64,000 nt of DNA from Neonectria sp. B-13 (Eukaryota; Ascomycota; Sordariomycetes; Hypocreales; Nectriaceae). This document shows, in pieces, positions 39,581 through 51,122 of the stretch; the stretch's first letter is position 1; each line of letters begins with the position of its first letter. A program made the translations under genes and the position numbers. The notes under the pieces were generated by a model that saw nothing but the letters and a program-made list of their open reading frames with translations, was not told the DNA's origin and made no database searches. The stretch spans positions 4,260,309 through 4,324,308 of the forward strand of contig NOKP01000002.1 in NCBI GenBank assembly GCA_002682825.1. Reading direction: 5' to 3'.

Positions 39581-39902
39581 GGTGCAGCGATGGGCGCTCA
39601 ATTGAACTGGCTGGTGGTCGTGGGCGTGGGCGTGATCGATTCTGTGTTGGACGACGGTGGGTTGCGGCGATTGTCGAAGTCGAGCAAGCCGGAACGGGGC
39701 GGTCGTGATTGGCTGGCACGGAGCGACGTTCTGCCGGAGACGCGGACGAGTGCTTTTCGGCAAGGCAAGGTCCTCGCTACTAAACATCTCGACAGAAAAC
39801 CCACCCCATCAGCCCTGCAATTGAGCGTCACGAAGACCCTCGACGGACCAACGCGGCAATTGAGCAATTCTTCGAGTTTCCAGTCACCGACCACCCGCCA
39901 TC
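39581..39902. promoter_or_regulatory. Divergent promoter shared by NDUFS4 homologue and ATP17
   Basis: Only 322 bp separate the two start codons. A CCAAT box (read on the minus strand) lies at 39708-39712, 128 bp from one ATG and about 190 bp from the other. The CCAAT-binding HAP complex controls respiratory genes in many fungi. Binding is inferred from motif and context. Confidence 0.5.
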
Positions 39903-40595
39903 ATGAGCTTCGTTACCCGCCGAGCGCTCTCGACGCTCATCCCCCCCAAGGTACGAAGGAGCCCTCGGCTATGGCCGCAGTGGCCCCGGTCCTCCGATTG
40001 CTTCCGTTGCTAACGTCGAACGTCGAAACAGGTCGCCTCTCCTAAGGTATGCACCCCACGATGAATCACGATCCTTTCCTGGAGTCCACCAACGAGGATG
40101 TACTCGATGCGATAGTTTTGGACGACCCCGGCGCTCGAGCGACGATGAATTGGCGCCGAGCTGTGCTGTCACTGGGATGAATTTGGACGCTGACTAGACC
40201 CACGAACACAGGCCATTGGCGGCGCCCCTGATGCCATCCGCATGCAGCGCGTTGTCAGCTTCTACGAGAAACTCCCCCGGGGAGCTGCCCCCGAGGTCAA
40301 GGCCAAGGGCATCCTCGGCAAGTACCAGGAGAAGCACTTCGGAAAGAACCCCTCGGGCAGACGTACGGACCTCCTCAAGCCCTCCGACCCCGGACCATCT
40401 CGGTACTGACTCTGTGTAGCTATCATCCATGCCATCGTCTTCCTCGTTGCCATCGGTTACGCCCAGAACTACTACTTCCACCTCCGTACGTATCTCCGAA
40501 CCTGTCGGCGACAAGCGGCGGGGAGCTTGCGAAACCTGCGACGTGGACATAGCTAACCTGGATCACTAGGTCACCACAAGAACAACGCCCACTAA
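39903..40595 (+). CDS. ATP17: Mitochondrial ATP synthase subunit f
   Basis: Five exons (39903-39950, 40032-40046, 40212-40362, 40420-40485, 40570-40595) add to 101 residues, the usual size for fungal subunit f. The protein starts MSFVTRRALSTLIPPKVASP (short presequence), continues RMQRVVSFYEKLPRGAAPEV and KYQEKHFGKNPSGRP, and ends with one transmembrane helix (IIHAIVFLVAIGYAQNYYFHL) and a His/Asn-rich tail. Subunit f belongs to the membrane Fo part, near subunits a, b and 8. Exon 2 is only 15 bases (VASPK), and introns outweigh coding sequence. Confidence 0.95.
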
Positions 40596-42112
40596 ATGCA
40601 GCGAGGACTGTCTAATCAGATGATTATCTGAGAGGGGGCGAATGGTCGTGTACATATTCTTCCGAAACGTGCGGTAGAGCACGCCTTGGCTTCCCTATGT
40701 ATCTCTAACACGCAAGTGATGCGGCATATCTTCCATCTGCCTTTGGCACCTCCTTGCGCTTTGCATATGTGAACCACCTCATTGACTGCAACTTGAGGCC
40801 TGTATTAATCCACGTCATATTGTTCTCGACTTTTGAATCATCATGATGGTTCAGTCGGTAAATTGATGGATATACGAGGACTCTTGCGCTCAGGTGAGAA
40901 GTACGAACTGTAATTGACAGCCAACCACGCTCACAAAGAATATGAGGAGTTGTTGGCTTGCATTACGTGGGTTTGGGCTCGACCATCTACATATCGAAAC
41001 TCGGGTAATCTGGAATACAGGAAGGATTATTGGCATTCGTTGACTTGCAAGGGATACTTTTTTGCCTTGGTTCCATCTGGGCGAATGGCTGATTCGTTGG
41101 TGAATTGCCTGACACAATGAATGATGCTGGGGGTATCCAGCTTGGCACGGATGGGCAAACATAAGGCTGAGTTGTTTGCTACCAGGTTATACTATTCTTA
41201 CATATTAGTGGCAGTTGACTTCCGTTTTCGTGGAGGTTCGCGATGCTTTATTTACGAGATGAGCCCAAGCGGCCGGTAGGTACCTGAGCTGAGGTACCGG
41301 GCTCGTCAAGCTGTGGATGAGACAGGCACGCAGCTGTCCGCCAAAACGTTCAGTGTCTTCAGGGAGGTCACCACTACAAAGAAGCGCTAGGCCGCCCTGT
41401 TCAGGCGAGTGCTTGTGCGCTGGGGTCGAGTTGGATGGGTGGCGGGTGGGGTTTTTAGTGTGCAATTAGCCACGTCCTGCCTCGTAACTTGCGACGTCAG
41501 GTACCTGGGTCCCTGCGCCGACACAGTCATTCGGCCAGCTGCGGTGCGAAATTGGGAGGTACCTGCTGTACGAAGTACTACCCTTGCCCAACCACGCTGC
41601 ACGCATCCCATGCCGCCCCATTCTCCACGCTAGGCCTAAGTAAGGCGGCTGCCTCTGTCGAGTCGCTCGGCTTTGGGCCTTGCTGGCAAGCTGGGCCTTC
41701 TTCATCACCACTAAAAGCCCGTCAGCCGTAGTTACTCCGGTACCTCGAAACCACCTTACCTCACTTTCAACGTCGTTCCTTTTACCCTCGCAAACAAACC
41801 TACGGCTCCCGCCTCCCCCGACGATCGATCGGCCCTCCCATCCAGATCATCCTCCTCCCTCCTTCCCGCTGCGAACGGACTCCGACCACGCGAGCCTCTC
41901 TCTCTGTGCCTCTGCCACGTTCTCCCGTCCTTCTGTTGGACCAGCGAACCCTCCCCGCCCCGCGGCGCAAAACGATTCCATCCACACACCCCGAACCGCC
42001 TTCAAGCTTCTTAGCGCAGGGCCAACGAAGACTCTCACGCGACCAAGCAGGTGAATAGTCTACGAGGGCTGTTTTCGCTATCCCCCCACCGAACGGCGCA
42101 TATTCACGACGT
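40596..42112. other. Intergenic: ATP17 3' flank and promoter of large gene
   Basis: About 1.5 kb. GGTACC-type words occur at 41277-41299 and 41500-41506. The last 350 bp before the next gene are pyrimidine-rich on the plus strand (leader). No gene is recognised. Confidence 0.5.
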
Positions 42113-45100
42113 ATGATGGCAACAGAGGCTGCCGTTGACAGAGCCGTCGATGCCCCTGCCTCCGAATCCCAGCTCGTGAGTCTGCCTCTGGTTCCCTCAG
42201 CCTTTTCTCCCCGCCCATCGCCTTTCGCGTCCCTCCTTCACTGTCATGCCCTCTTTGGCGCATCAGAGTGTTTTGTTCCTTGTTGTGGGCTTTATTAGAG
42301 CTTCCCCCTTTGCTTGCTGGGCTGCTCTTTGAAAAACTTCCCTCACAACTTGGGTGTTTGCTGACCTGCGACTCTTTCGAGGTTATACAGCCACCCGACG
42401 CCCAGAATGTCGACCACTACCGTTCATCTGTAAATGGTACTCCTGGCATCGAAGATATCGAGAACAAACACATCACTAGCGTCGACGACCAGGTTCATTC
42501 CACCGATGTTAGTACCAGTGGAGGTTCCGACACGGAAGCTTCGAGGGCGGATGGGTCAAAGAGCAAAGATGACGACAAGGGACATGGCCGTACAGCCTCC
42601 TCGGTCAAGAAGCCGGCTACCTTCAAATCTGTCTCCGTCAATAGGACCTTTCTCGCGGCCAAGGCGGCAAATGCTAGCAGCGCCTCTGCCACGGCCACCG
42701 ATAAACCACCTGCTGGGTCTAGTACACCCCCCACAGGCTCGGCAACCCTGACGGTGTCCCGACCCCGACTGGTAGCCAAGACCGGCAGCGCTCGCGACTC
42801 TTCTCCGCGGTTCTCTTCAGCCGCGAATGGAGGAAAACCCGGCTCGGCACCTGACCCGGCTGTCGTCTGGAATAAAAACCGCCGTATGTTGTGCATTGGA
42901 GCTCGTCGAATGCCAGACTTGCTGACATGAAATTTAGCGCCCCCCGTCCAGGAGCCTAAGAAGTTGACTGATGAGGAGCTCAAGAAGTATGGAATCCACA
43001 TGGCTAGTCGCCTGGAAGAGGAAGACGCTCAGGGGCAGAACAAATGGGCCGACATCGATGATGATGACGATGACTGGGCTCCCGATGCCATCACATGGGG
43101 CGATGGTACCAAGACTACTCTACCGCATCCCGATGAGCATCCCGATGAGCACCTTGGTGCACATCCAGGCGCACATCCAGGTGCACACCCAGGCGCAAAC
43201 CCTGGCGCAGTTCCTGCTTACGTCCACGCTCACGGATTCGGCCACACCCACCTGCACGCTGCTCACGCTCACCCCCAAGCCCAAGCCCAAACTGCCCACG
43301 TTCCCGCTCCCGGCTCTGACAATGGCTCTGTTGGTTCCAGGGGAAAGGCTCTAGAAAAGCCCAGGTCCCCAGCCCCACAAGCTCCAGCGGCCTCAGTTGG
43401 TTCTCCCCTCGCGAAATCGAGCGGCCTTGCCTCTGGTAAGGGGTTGATCCTTAAGAGTGGCTTCCAGGACAAACCCACGCTTGTTGCCAAACCTCCCGCA
43501 CCGCCAGCTCCGGTCAAATCTCCTTGGGCATCTTTACCTCCTGTGGAAAAGGCATCCCCAGCCACTGAGTTAGCACAACTTGCACGTGGGCCGCCTACGA
43601 AGGGCATGACTCCTCCTCCTAAGGAGATTGCTGCTGACGATTTCAACCGCTCTGGCTGGAGGGAGGGCTCCCACGGCAACCGGGAACTGTACAACTCCCA
43701 TTCTGGACGCTACGAGCCTGCGCCTGATCGCCGCGGCTCTATGCGAATGGAGCAACACCCTAGGCATCCAGCACTACTGCAGCGCCCACCACCGTCCGAT
43801 CACCCGGCTGAACCATCTCTTGCTTTCCAAACCAACAGGGTTTCCCAAGAGGTGCCCTTCGGTAGACGACGAGGTTCTTCCAACGTGAGCGGTGGAAGCG
43901 GATCATTCATGCGAATGGGCAAGGGCAACGAAGGACCAATGCACCCCCCTGAGCATTTGGGCCCGCGCCGACCATCCTTTGCAGGTTCCGTCGAGAGCCC
44001 AGTATCTCCGGGTAACCTGTCCGTTTCAGCCCACGGGCCTCCAAGGCAGTCGGGATGGATGCCTCGTGCATCGCCCCGCGCCGTCTTTGCAACCCCTCAC
44101 CAAGCTGGTCCCCCGCCAGAGGCAATTTCGGGTCCCCCTCCACCTGTTCTTCCCGTGGTGGATGAACTTGAGTATCAGAAGAAGCTGATGCGAGAACGAA
44201 ATGAACTTGCTAGGAAGAGGCGCCAAGAGGAGGAGGCTCGTGAGGAGGCTGAACGCCGGGAGCGCATCCAGAAGAAGCTGGAAGCCTTGGGGCCACCACC
44301 TGAGAAGAAGGCTGAAAAGAAGGAGACTGCACCGAAACAGGAAGACGCCTCCCAACCAACACACATCCAACAGCGCGAGGCAAATGCGCCCTCTGCTCAA
44401 GGCCCTGCCCAGTCCCAAGATGGCAGCAAGGCAGACATATCAACCCATGAGGAGTTATCGTCACCAGAAACCAACACCACAACACCAGCCCCTAGGCGTG
44501 TTTCCCACGGCCAAGAGCCTAAGCCAACTGGTCTATGGGCCGCAGCGTCAGTGTCAGCGTCATCCTCGGCCCCCCGACAGGAGCGATTCTCCTCATGGTC
44601 TTCAGGGTCCCAGCCATCTTCCCGCAATGTCTGGGGATCCCCTAACAATGACCGAGGACTTGGTAACGGAACCTTCTATACCGACCTCGGACGCGTCCCT
44701 GTTGACGGCAGTACCCCTGCACAGGGTAACAAGGGCCCGTCGCCAATTGCCCCCCCAAGCGCTACGCGACAACCATCCTCCCAGGGTCGACCACAGCCTC
44801 CCGCTCCTATTGGATCTCGGGCCCCACGGTACGGCGCTGCTGGCTCGGATCTTGCGAGTAAGTGGGTAGCATCGGTCTCCGACAATGACAAGAAGTTGAG
44901 CGCCGCGAGACTGGCCGAGCGGGCCGAGCGAGAACGCCAGCTTGCCGAACGAGGTTTGTCGATCGAGGATGCTCAACCTGCCATCAAGGATACCTGGCGC
45001 CCAGTTCATGCCCCCGGTGATGGTACTCGACGACCTGTTGCCCCTGACGCACAAACACATCGTCCTGGTCCTTGGAGGGCTTCCGGCGAAGACGTTGCGA

Positions 45101-46236
45101 ATAACCCGGCTAATAGAGGCGGTCCTTCCCCTGGGGCGCATGACGGTAACATTGGAGTTGGAGGCACAGACGCTTCTGTTCCTCCCCAGGACGAGATTCC
45201 CTCGGGCCCCAACGCTGGAACTCCTGGAGTCGGCAAGGGTTCAGGTACAGGTCCTCAAGGCCGCTCATCGCGGTTCTTCCCAATGAAGGATATTCGGCTT
45301 GAGAATGCTGCCCCAGTCGACGCGCGATCCAAGTCTCCGACCCCGCCCCCCCCTACCATGGAGGGGCACCCGGTGTATGAGGGTGATGTAATGCGCCCTC
45401 ACGTTTCTCTGCCTAAGCCTCAGCCAATCGTGAAGTTGCCCCCTACCATGACCGCTTCTCAGCCCTCACAGTCTAGGCCACAGTTTGGCTGGGCTAACCC
45501 GCCTCCGTTCAAGGACCCCAGAGCCCCTCTTAGCCCGAATCGCATCCCCCTCAGTGCCGGCGAGGCCACTCAAGAGAAGTGGCAGAGCCGCATCAACAGC
45601 CTCCTGAACGGCGCGAAGTCTCCGCCTCTGAAGTCGATTGGCGTGGATCCCGCCAGTAAGAGCGCGCTGGACCATGCCACTCAGCCGGACTCTGCTACGG
45701 TCTCTCTCCCCAGAGTCCCCCTGACTGCACTACCGGTGAGCACCCAGCGGTCCTCTATCACGAAGCCCATGGCTGAGGAGTGCTTCGAGGAGCAGGAGAT
45801 GGGATCCCTCCCTCAGATTAGACTCCCACACAAGGCACCCGAGGCGGCGTGGCAGCCAGCGTTGGCGCCAGTGAAGCCTCTGCCCAAGAGGTTCCTGATC
45901 CAGTCGGCCATCATGGAACCCTACTACTTTCCCGCCGAGGTAGTTGGCGGCGGTAATGCCATGAGAATTCAGTTCCCTGGCATGCCCGAGCCAAAGATCG
46001 TCACGGTGCCCTTCTCCGCAACCCGCGGCGGGCGAGGAGGCTCGCATACCCGGGCGGCGGGACCACGCCACCGTGGATCTGGAAACGACCGCCGAGGAGG
46101 CAAAAGAGACGCCTCGACTTCTCGAGCCGAACACAGCACTCCACCCATTAGCCGTGGTAGCCGTGGGAGCTATCGCAGTCGAGGGTCTGAGAACTGGACC
46201 CGCGCCTCAGCGACGCCCCCTTCGTTATCCACCTAA
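42113..46236 (+). CDS. Large intrinsically disordered protein, function unknown
   Basis: Three exons (42113-42175, 42391-42883, 42938-46236) give 1,284 residues. Most of it is low-complexity (Pro, Ser, Ala, Gly, Lys). The best-ordered part follows the second intron: KKLTDEELKKYGIHMASRLE, then an acidic KWADIDDDDDDWAPDAITWG, which I believe is conserved among filamentous ascomycetes. Next come short repeats (HPDE twice, then AHPG-type units) and a His-rich HAHGFGHTHLHAAHAHP segment. A charged coiled coil (YQKKLMRERNELARKRRQEE onward) lies about residues 590-640. The C terminus is RGG/RGS-rich (TRGGRGGSHTRAAG). RGG motifs, acidic patches and disorder suggest an RNA- or translation-associated protein, but this is inference. 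MM at the start are both in frame. Confidence 0.85.
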
Positions 46237-47530
46237 GCAAACCGTCGAGATGACGACGTCGGACGCAGTATCAACTTCGGCGTTTCTACATAATATTGGC
46301 AGAGCACTCTGTCTATTCTCTCTAACCATCTGATGCATCCCATTGATGCTCAGATCCCTGTCCCACATACAACATGTGGAAGGAACCCTCACTGTCACAA
46401 TCCTTCGCACCGATCTTAGTGCTTGGGAAGCTGCTCGCCTCGGCATAGTTTGGGGCGAGCGTGTACAACTTTGGAGCGTGCGTGTATTCCATGACGTATT
46501 TGGCATGGCGGGTTTGCGATGGCCCGTTTTTGGGTTCTGCAATAGGCTTGGGCTTACACAGCTTTCGAGAGTATTTCTCTACCATTGTTTCTTGTTTTTA
46601 ATTTTCGCTCTTCTTTGCGGACCTCTTGACTTCCTATCCTTTCGCAAAAATCTTCCCGGGCTCCAACTCGACAGACTGCTCTACCGTAGCTCGATCGGCC
46701 TGTGGAAACGGAACCGACAACAACACTCGGGGGCTCGAGCCCCTTTACCAGCGGAAGGAGACTCTTTTGAAGATCTAATCGATTCTTGGAACGAATGACC
46801 AATAACGGAACGAAGTCGTACGGCCACGGACCCTTCCAACTTGCGGGAACAGAAGGAGGGGCTTTGCAACCGACGATGACGAATCTTTAAGGAAAGGTGC
46901 CTTGGATTTTTGCTTGGTTTGGGTTTCTTTGTGAGACGATGGCCTACTACTGGTTCATGTTTCGGGAACAACCGGGGAGGGAGCCAGGGAGAAACACTTT
47001 TTGAACTTTCGAACCGGAACTGGACACACTTTCGGGAGGATGGACGATGATGATGATGGGAGAGTGCTGGCCTGACGCTGTTGAAGATAGTTAACGAGCT
47101 GACAACCACACACCAAGTACGCGAAACGTTCTCAAACCATGCCTGTTGTGAATATTTTCTTGGGATGTTGTATGATGACGTAAAGATGCAGCACATGTAG
47201 AAACGAGATAGTGAGCGTCCTTGGTTCTTTCTATCCGTTCATCATATTCATCACCTATCGAACCTCCAACAACCCTACAGGTATAATCTATACACCGCCT
47301 CAACATCTCTAGCCTTCTTAGAATGGCTTCAAGCATCTCTATCGAAGGACAGAAACAGCATCAAAATGCCCCATGATATTTCCCACATACTCCAGAACGC
47401 CGCCCCGCCCCTTGGCCCCAGACAGCTTGTGACCATTACATGTTCATTGCATGTTCATTACTCTCGTTTCAACATCGGAATTGGACGTTGACTGGAATCA
47501 TTGCCCCCATCAGCTCGTCTGAACGCGGGC
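46237..47530. other. Convergent intergenic between disordered-protein gene and MCM6
   Basis: About 1.3 kb. Open frames at 46343-46798 (+) and 46681-47196 (-) overlap each other and show no motif. I see nothing certain. Confidence 0.5.
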
Positions 47531-50500
47531 CTAGTACTCCTCCACCGCGCAGTTGGGATGCAGAACGTAAACGACCTGGGCTGCAGCGGCGGAGCTACCC
47601 TCGCCGGCATCGTCGGTGGTACCATCGCCTCGGAGCGCCATGAGAATGTTTTCCTGAAGGACGTGTTAGCGGCGTGCTTTTCTTGACCGGGAAGGGGAAG
47701 TCGTGTAGCTTACCTTGACCATCTTCTTGAGCACCATGTTGGCGAGTCCCTTTTCGCGGTGGTAGTCGTCCTCGCCGTCGAGCTCGTCCTCCTTCTGCTC
47801 GAGATACCAGTTGACGAGCTCTTCACCATCGACGCCCTCGCCGCTGCCGCTCTCACCGTCATTGACGCGCTGGACGATCATGTTGACCATCTTGATATAG
47901 TTGTCGTACGTAATGGTGTGCTTACGCTTCTCAGGGGCCGTCGAGCCTTCGGTAGGTTGCTCCTCCTCTGCCATTTCGGCATCGCCCTCCCGGTCGTGGC
48001 CAGCCGCAGCGTCGGCAGCGCGGAGGAGTACCTCGCTGTCCTCCTGGGTGTCGCCGTCGTCCATCTCGACGTCGTCGTGTTCGACGGAGATGATGCTCTG
48101 CCTGAGGAGGTTGGAGGCCTCGACGACCATTTCGGGGCTAATGTCTTCCGTGCAGTTGACCTTGGCGATGGCCTCGGACAGACGGATCATACTCTCCAGT
48201 TGACGCACAGTGATGCGGTAGGAGTTCTTGCCCACGCCACCCTGAGAGTCGTCGGCACGGAGCTCCTTGTACTTCTCGACCAGGACCTCCTTGGCCTCTT
48301 CGCTGAATTCGGGGCGGAAGGTCTTGGCGAAGCGGATATATCGCTGAAGTTGCTCGGTACTGAATTCGGGCTCGACAGCATCGTCGCGGAACTGGTGGAT
48401 GCTGACGATGTGCTCTGCAAGGTGACGATCGACCTGCTCGTTGCACTCGTCGAGGACGACGAAGAAGAGATCGAATCGAGACATGATAGGGGCGGACATG
48501 TTGATGTTGGCTCGCAGGGTGGTCTTGCGGTTGTAACGGCCGGCGACGGGGTTGGCCGCGGCCAAAATGCTAGTCCTAGCATTGAGGGTGGCCTGGATAC
48601 CGGCCTTCGCAATGGAGATGGTCTGCTGTTCCATGGCTTCGTGGATGGCAACCTGGTCGACAATGTCCATCTTGTCGAACTCGTCGATAGCGCAGATGCC
48701 GTTATCCGCCAACATGAGAGCACCAGCCTCGATAGTAAACTCTCCCGTCTCCTCGTCCTTGATGACGGCGGCCGTGAGACCAGCAGCGGACGAGGCCTTG
48801 CCACTGGTGTATACGGCGCGGGGCGCGAACGAGCAGATGTACTTCAGGAATTGGGACTTGGAGGTGGAAGGGTCGCCCACAATGCAGATGTTGATGTCTC
48901 CTCGGAGTTGCATGCCCTCTGGGGTGCTCTTGTGGACACCAGACATGAGCTGGAGCAAAAGGCCCTTCTTGACAACTTCGTGGCCGTAGACCATGGGGGC
49001 AATGGACTGGACGAGGCGGGAGTAGATGTGGTCGCCGTGGACCATAGCTCGGAGGTCTTCAATCTCAGATGGGTTCATGGAGGAGAGAACCGTAGCCTGG
49101 GCGTCTTCGATAGACCGGTCTCCCTCGTTGGCATTGTTCTGGGCCAGGGCGTTGACAATATCGGCCGCACCGGCGCCAGCAGACTGGCCAGAGCTGGTCG
49201 TATCCGGGGCGACCATACAGGCAAGGAAGGCCAAGCGGTACGTGAGGTCGCGGACACCAAGGGCCTTGAGACCACTGACTCCACTGCCACCAGCATCGGC
49301 TCCTCTCGGCGCATTGCGGTCATCGCGGATAGCGGTCGGTCGCAAGCCGGGGAGGCCCAGCTGACTGACATCAGGAACGACAATTAAAGCACCGGTAAAG
49401 ATGCACTTCTCGCCAGCCTTGGCGCGGTCGACAATCTCACCACGGAGGATGACGTCCATAGTGCGAGGCATGCTGCCGGTGGGGATCTCGGAGCTGTTCT
49501 CCTGGATGCGGACCTTTTGCCAATCAACGAAGGTGCTGTGGCGGATATCGAGTTGCCAGGCCATGCGGTTCTGGCAGGTGTTGTTGGGACATTGCGTGGG
49601 CTCAGTGTATCGGAAGGTCTGCTCGACGTTGGGGACAACGGTGCGACAGGCTTCGCAGACGAAGGTGGCCTGCGACAGCTCGGGGCGGACTTCGGAGGTT
49701 CGCGTAACGGTGCCGGAGATGGACAGGAGCTGGCCGATGTTGGCGGCGCGGAGAGCGCGGACGCGGGAAACCAGGGGCAGGTTGTAGAAGGCGATGGAGA
49801 AGAGCTTGTCCGTCTGCTGGTTCTCGTTCTTGCGGTGTGATGACTCGGACTGGCTAGCGGAGCCCTGGTGGCTGGCGGCCGATGTGGCCAAGTTGCTCGA
49901 GGCAGTGGGCTGGCGATGCTCGCGGAAGTATTGGGGCTCGTGCTTGGCGATCATGTTGTGGAGGGCGGCGGTGAGGAAAGGGAGGAAACGGTAGTACTGG
50001 CGCATGACGCCGTCGGCCAAACTGCCGTTTTCCCACGAGGCGAGGTGCTTGTAGTCGACGTAGAAGGTCGAAAGCTGGAGGTTTCGCATGCCGTTGATCT
50101 GGGCGACGTAGTACTTGTCGGTGGTGACGGCGCTGGATGCGGGAGCGCCTGATGAAAGGGGGTCTTCGATGAAGCTGTCGTCAATGATTAGCCAGAGATC
50201 CCTTCTCCTTTCCCATGGACCACCAAGCTGACGCTACGCATTAGGACTCACTTGTCGATGAAGGACTCAAAGTGCTCCTGGACCAGCACGCCAATGCGGT
50301 CCTCGACGCGGGAGATGTTGGCGGCGTCGGGGATCCTGGAACTGCGGGGCACCTGGTCGTCGGCGAAGCCATCACCGTCGTCGTCGCCGCGGGGGGTGCC
50401 CATGTTCTCCGAGGGTGGGCCCCGAGGCCGCGCGGACGACGACGACGGTAAGCCAAAGTTCCGGGGCGTTGCGGCGCCGGGCCGCGAGGGGGCGTCGGAC

Positions 50501-50532
50501 ATCATGAATCCGGCATCGCTTGGAGTGGCCAT
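47531..50532 (-). CDS. MCM6: DNA replication licensing factor Mcm6
   Basis: Three exons (50532-50252, 50174-47714, 47653-47531) give 954 residues. It is one of six subunits of the MCM2-7 helicase loaded at origins. The N-terminal about 90 residues are disordered; then come the MCM N domain (RQYYRFLPFLTAALHNMI), a zinc finger (CEAC...CPNNTC), and the AAA+ core with Walker A GDPSTSKSQF (about residue 529), Walker B AIDEFDKMD (about 589) and arginine finger SRFD (about 660). Mcm6 rather than Mcm5 is indicated by QKVRIQENSSEIPTGSMPR, the GDPSTSKSQ form of Walker A and the C-terminal ITYDNYIKMVNMIVQ winged-helix region. An acidic insert (VEMDDGDTQEDSE) precedes the C-terminal domain. The last exon adds ENILMALRGDGTT and ends AVEEY. 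Confidence 0.96.
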
Positions 50533-51122
50533 GGCGGGCGACAGGGGAGAGTTGCAGTTGCAGCGCAGTGGAGGGGGGACGGTCTGTCGAGGGATTTCGG
50601 TTCACTGCTTGTGCCCTCTTTTTGTCGCTCTTGGGCTTGTTGTCGCTGTTGTATGTGTCTCCGTGGGTGAGGGTGGTGGTGATGGCTGGTTGTGGGTTGT
50701 GGGGGAAGTTTTGTTGGAGTTGGGATCGGGTGGGACACGTTTGTGTGGGTGGGCTGCGGTGATTGGAGAGGGGGGACGCGTCGAGAACGCGTCGAGGGGC
50801 TAATTGGGCGCGACGCGACTTTAATTGATTGCATGCCTCTATCCACCATTGGTTCATTATTCCTTACTCCGTACCTGGCCGGGAAATATCTACGAATATC
50901 CCGGTGTCCGACTGTCCACTTAAATCTACGAATATTCCTAGCATGAATGCTTTCTTACTCAGTTGAGCTGAGACGACCTTTTGCCTAGCCGCCGTAGACA
51001 AGTACAGGACGCAAACGGAGTCATGAAGAGCAAGTTGAGGTAAAGAAAGCATGCCTTCATATGACAACATACATGGATGTGAGCTTGCGACTTGTCTAAC
51101 AGTCTAAGTGACTATGCCTCGT
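50533..51122. other. MCM6 promoter and amidase 3' flank
   Basis: About 590 bp between two leftward genes. It contains two MluI cell-cycle boxes and a third near-match. No gene. Confidence 0.6.
50776..50792. promoter_or_regulatory. Paired MluI cell-cycle boxes (ACGCGT) upstream of MCM6
   Basis: Two perfect ACGCGT hexamers at 50776-50781 and 50787-50792 lie 11 bp apart (one helical turn), about 245-260 bp upstream of the MCM6 ATG. A near match ACGCGA is at 50813-50818. ACGCGT is the MBF (Mbp1/Swi6-type) site that drives G1/S expression of replication genes in ascomycetes. Confidence 0.7.

Noticed and set aside
46343..47196. Two opposed open frames between the disordered-protein gene and MCM6
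   Set aside because: They overlap each other, lack motifs and lie in convergent 3' flanks.
47759..49387. 542-codon open frame antisense to MCM6
   Set aside because: It mirrors the codon bias of MCM6 on the other strand; Val/Leu/Asp-rich with no domain.
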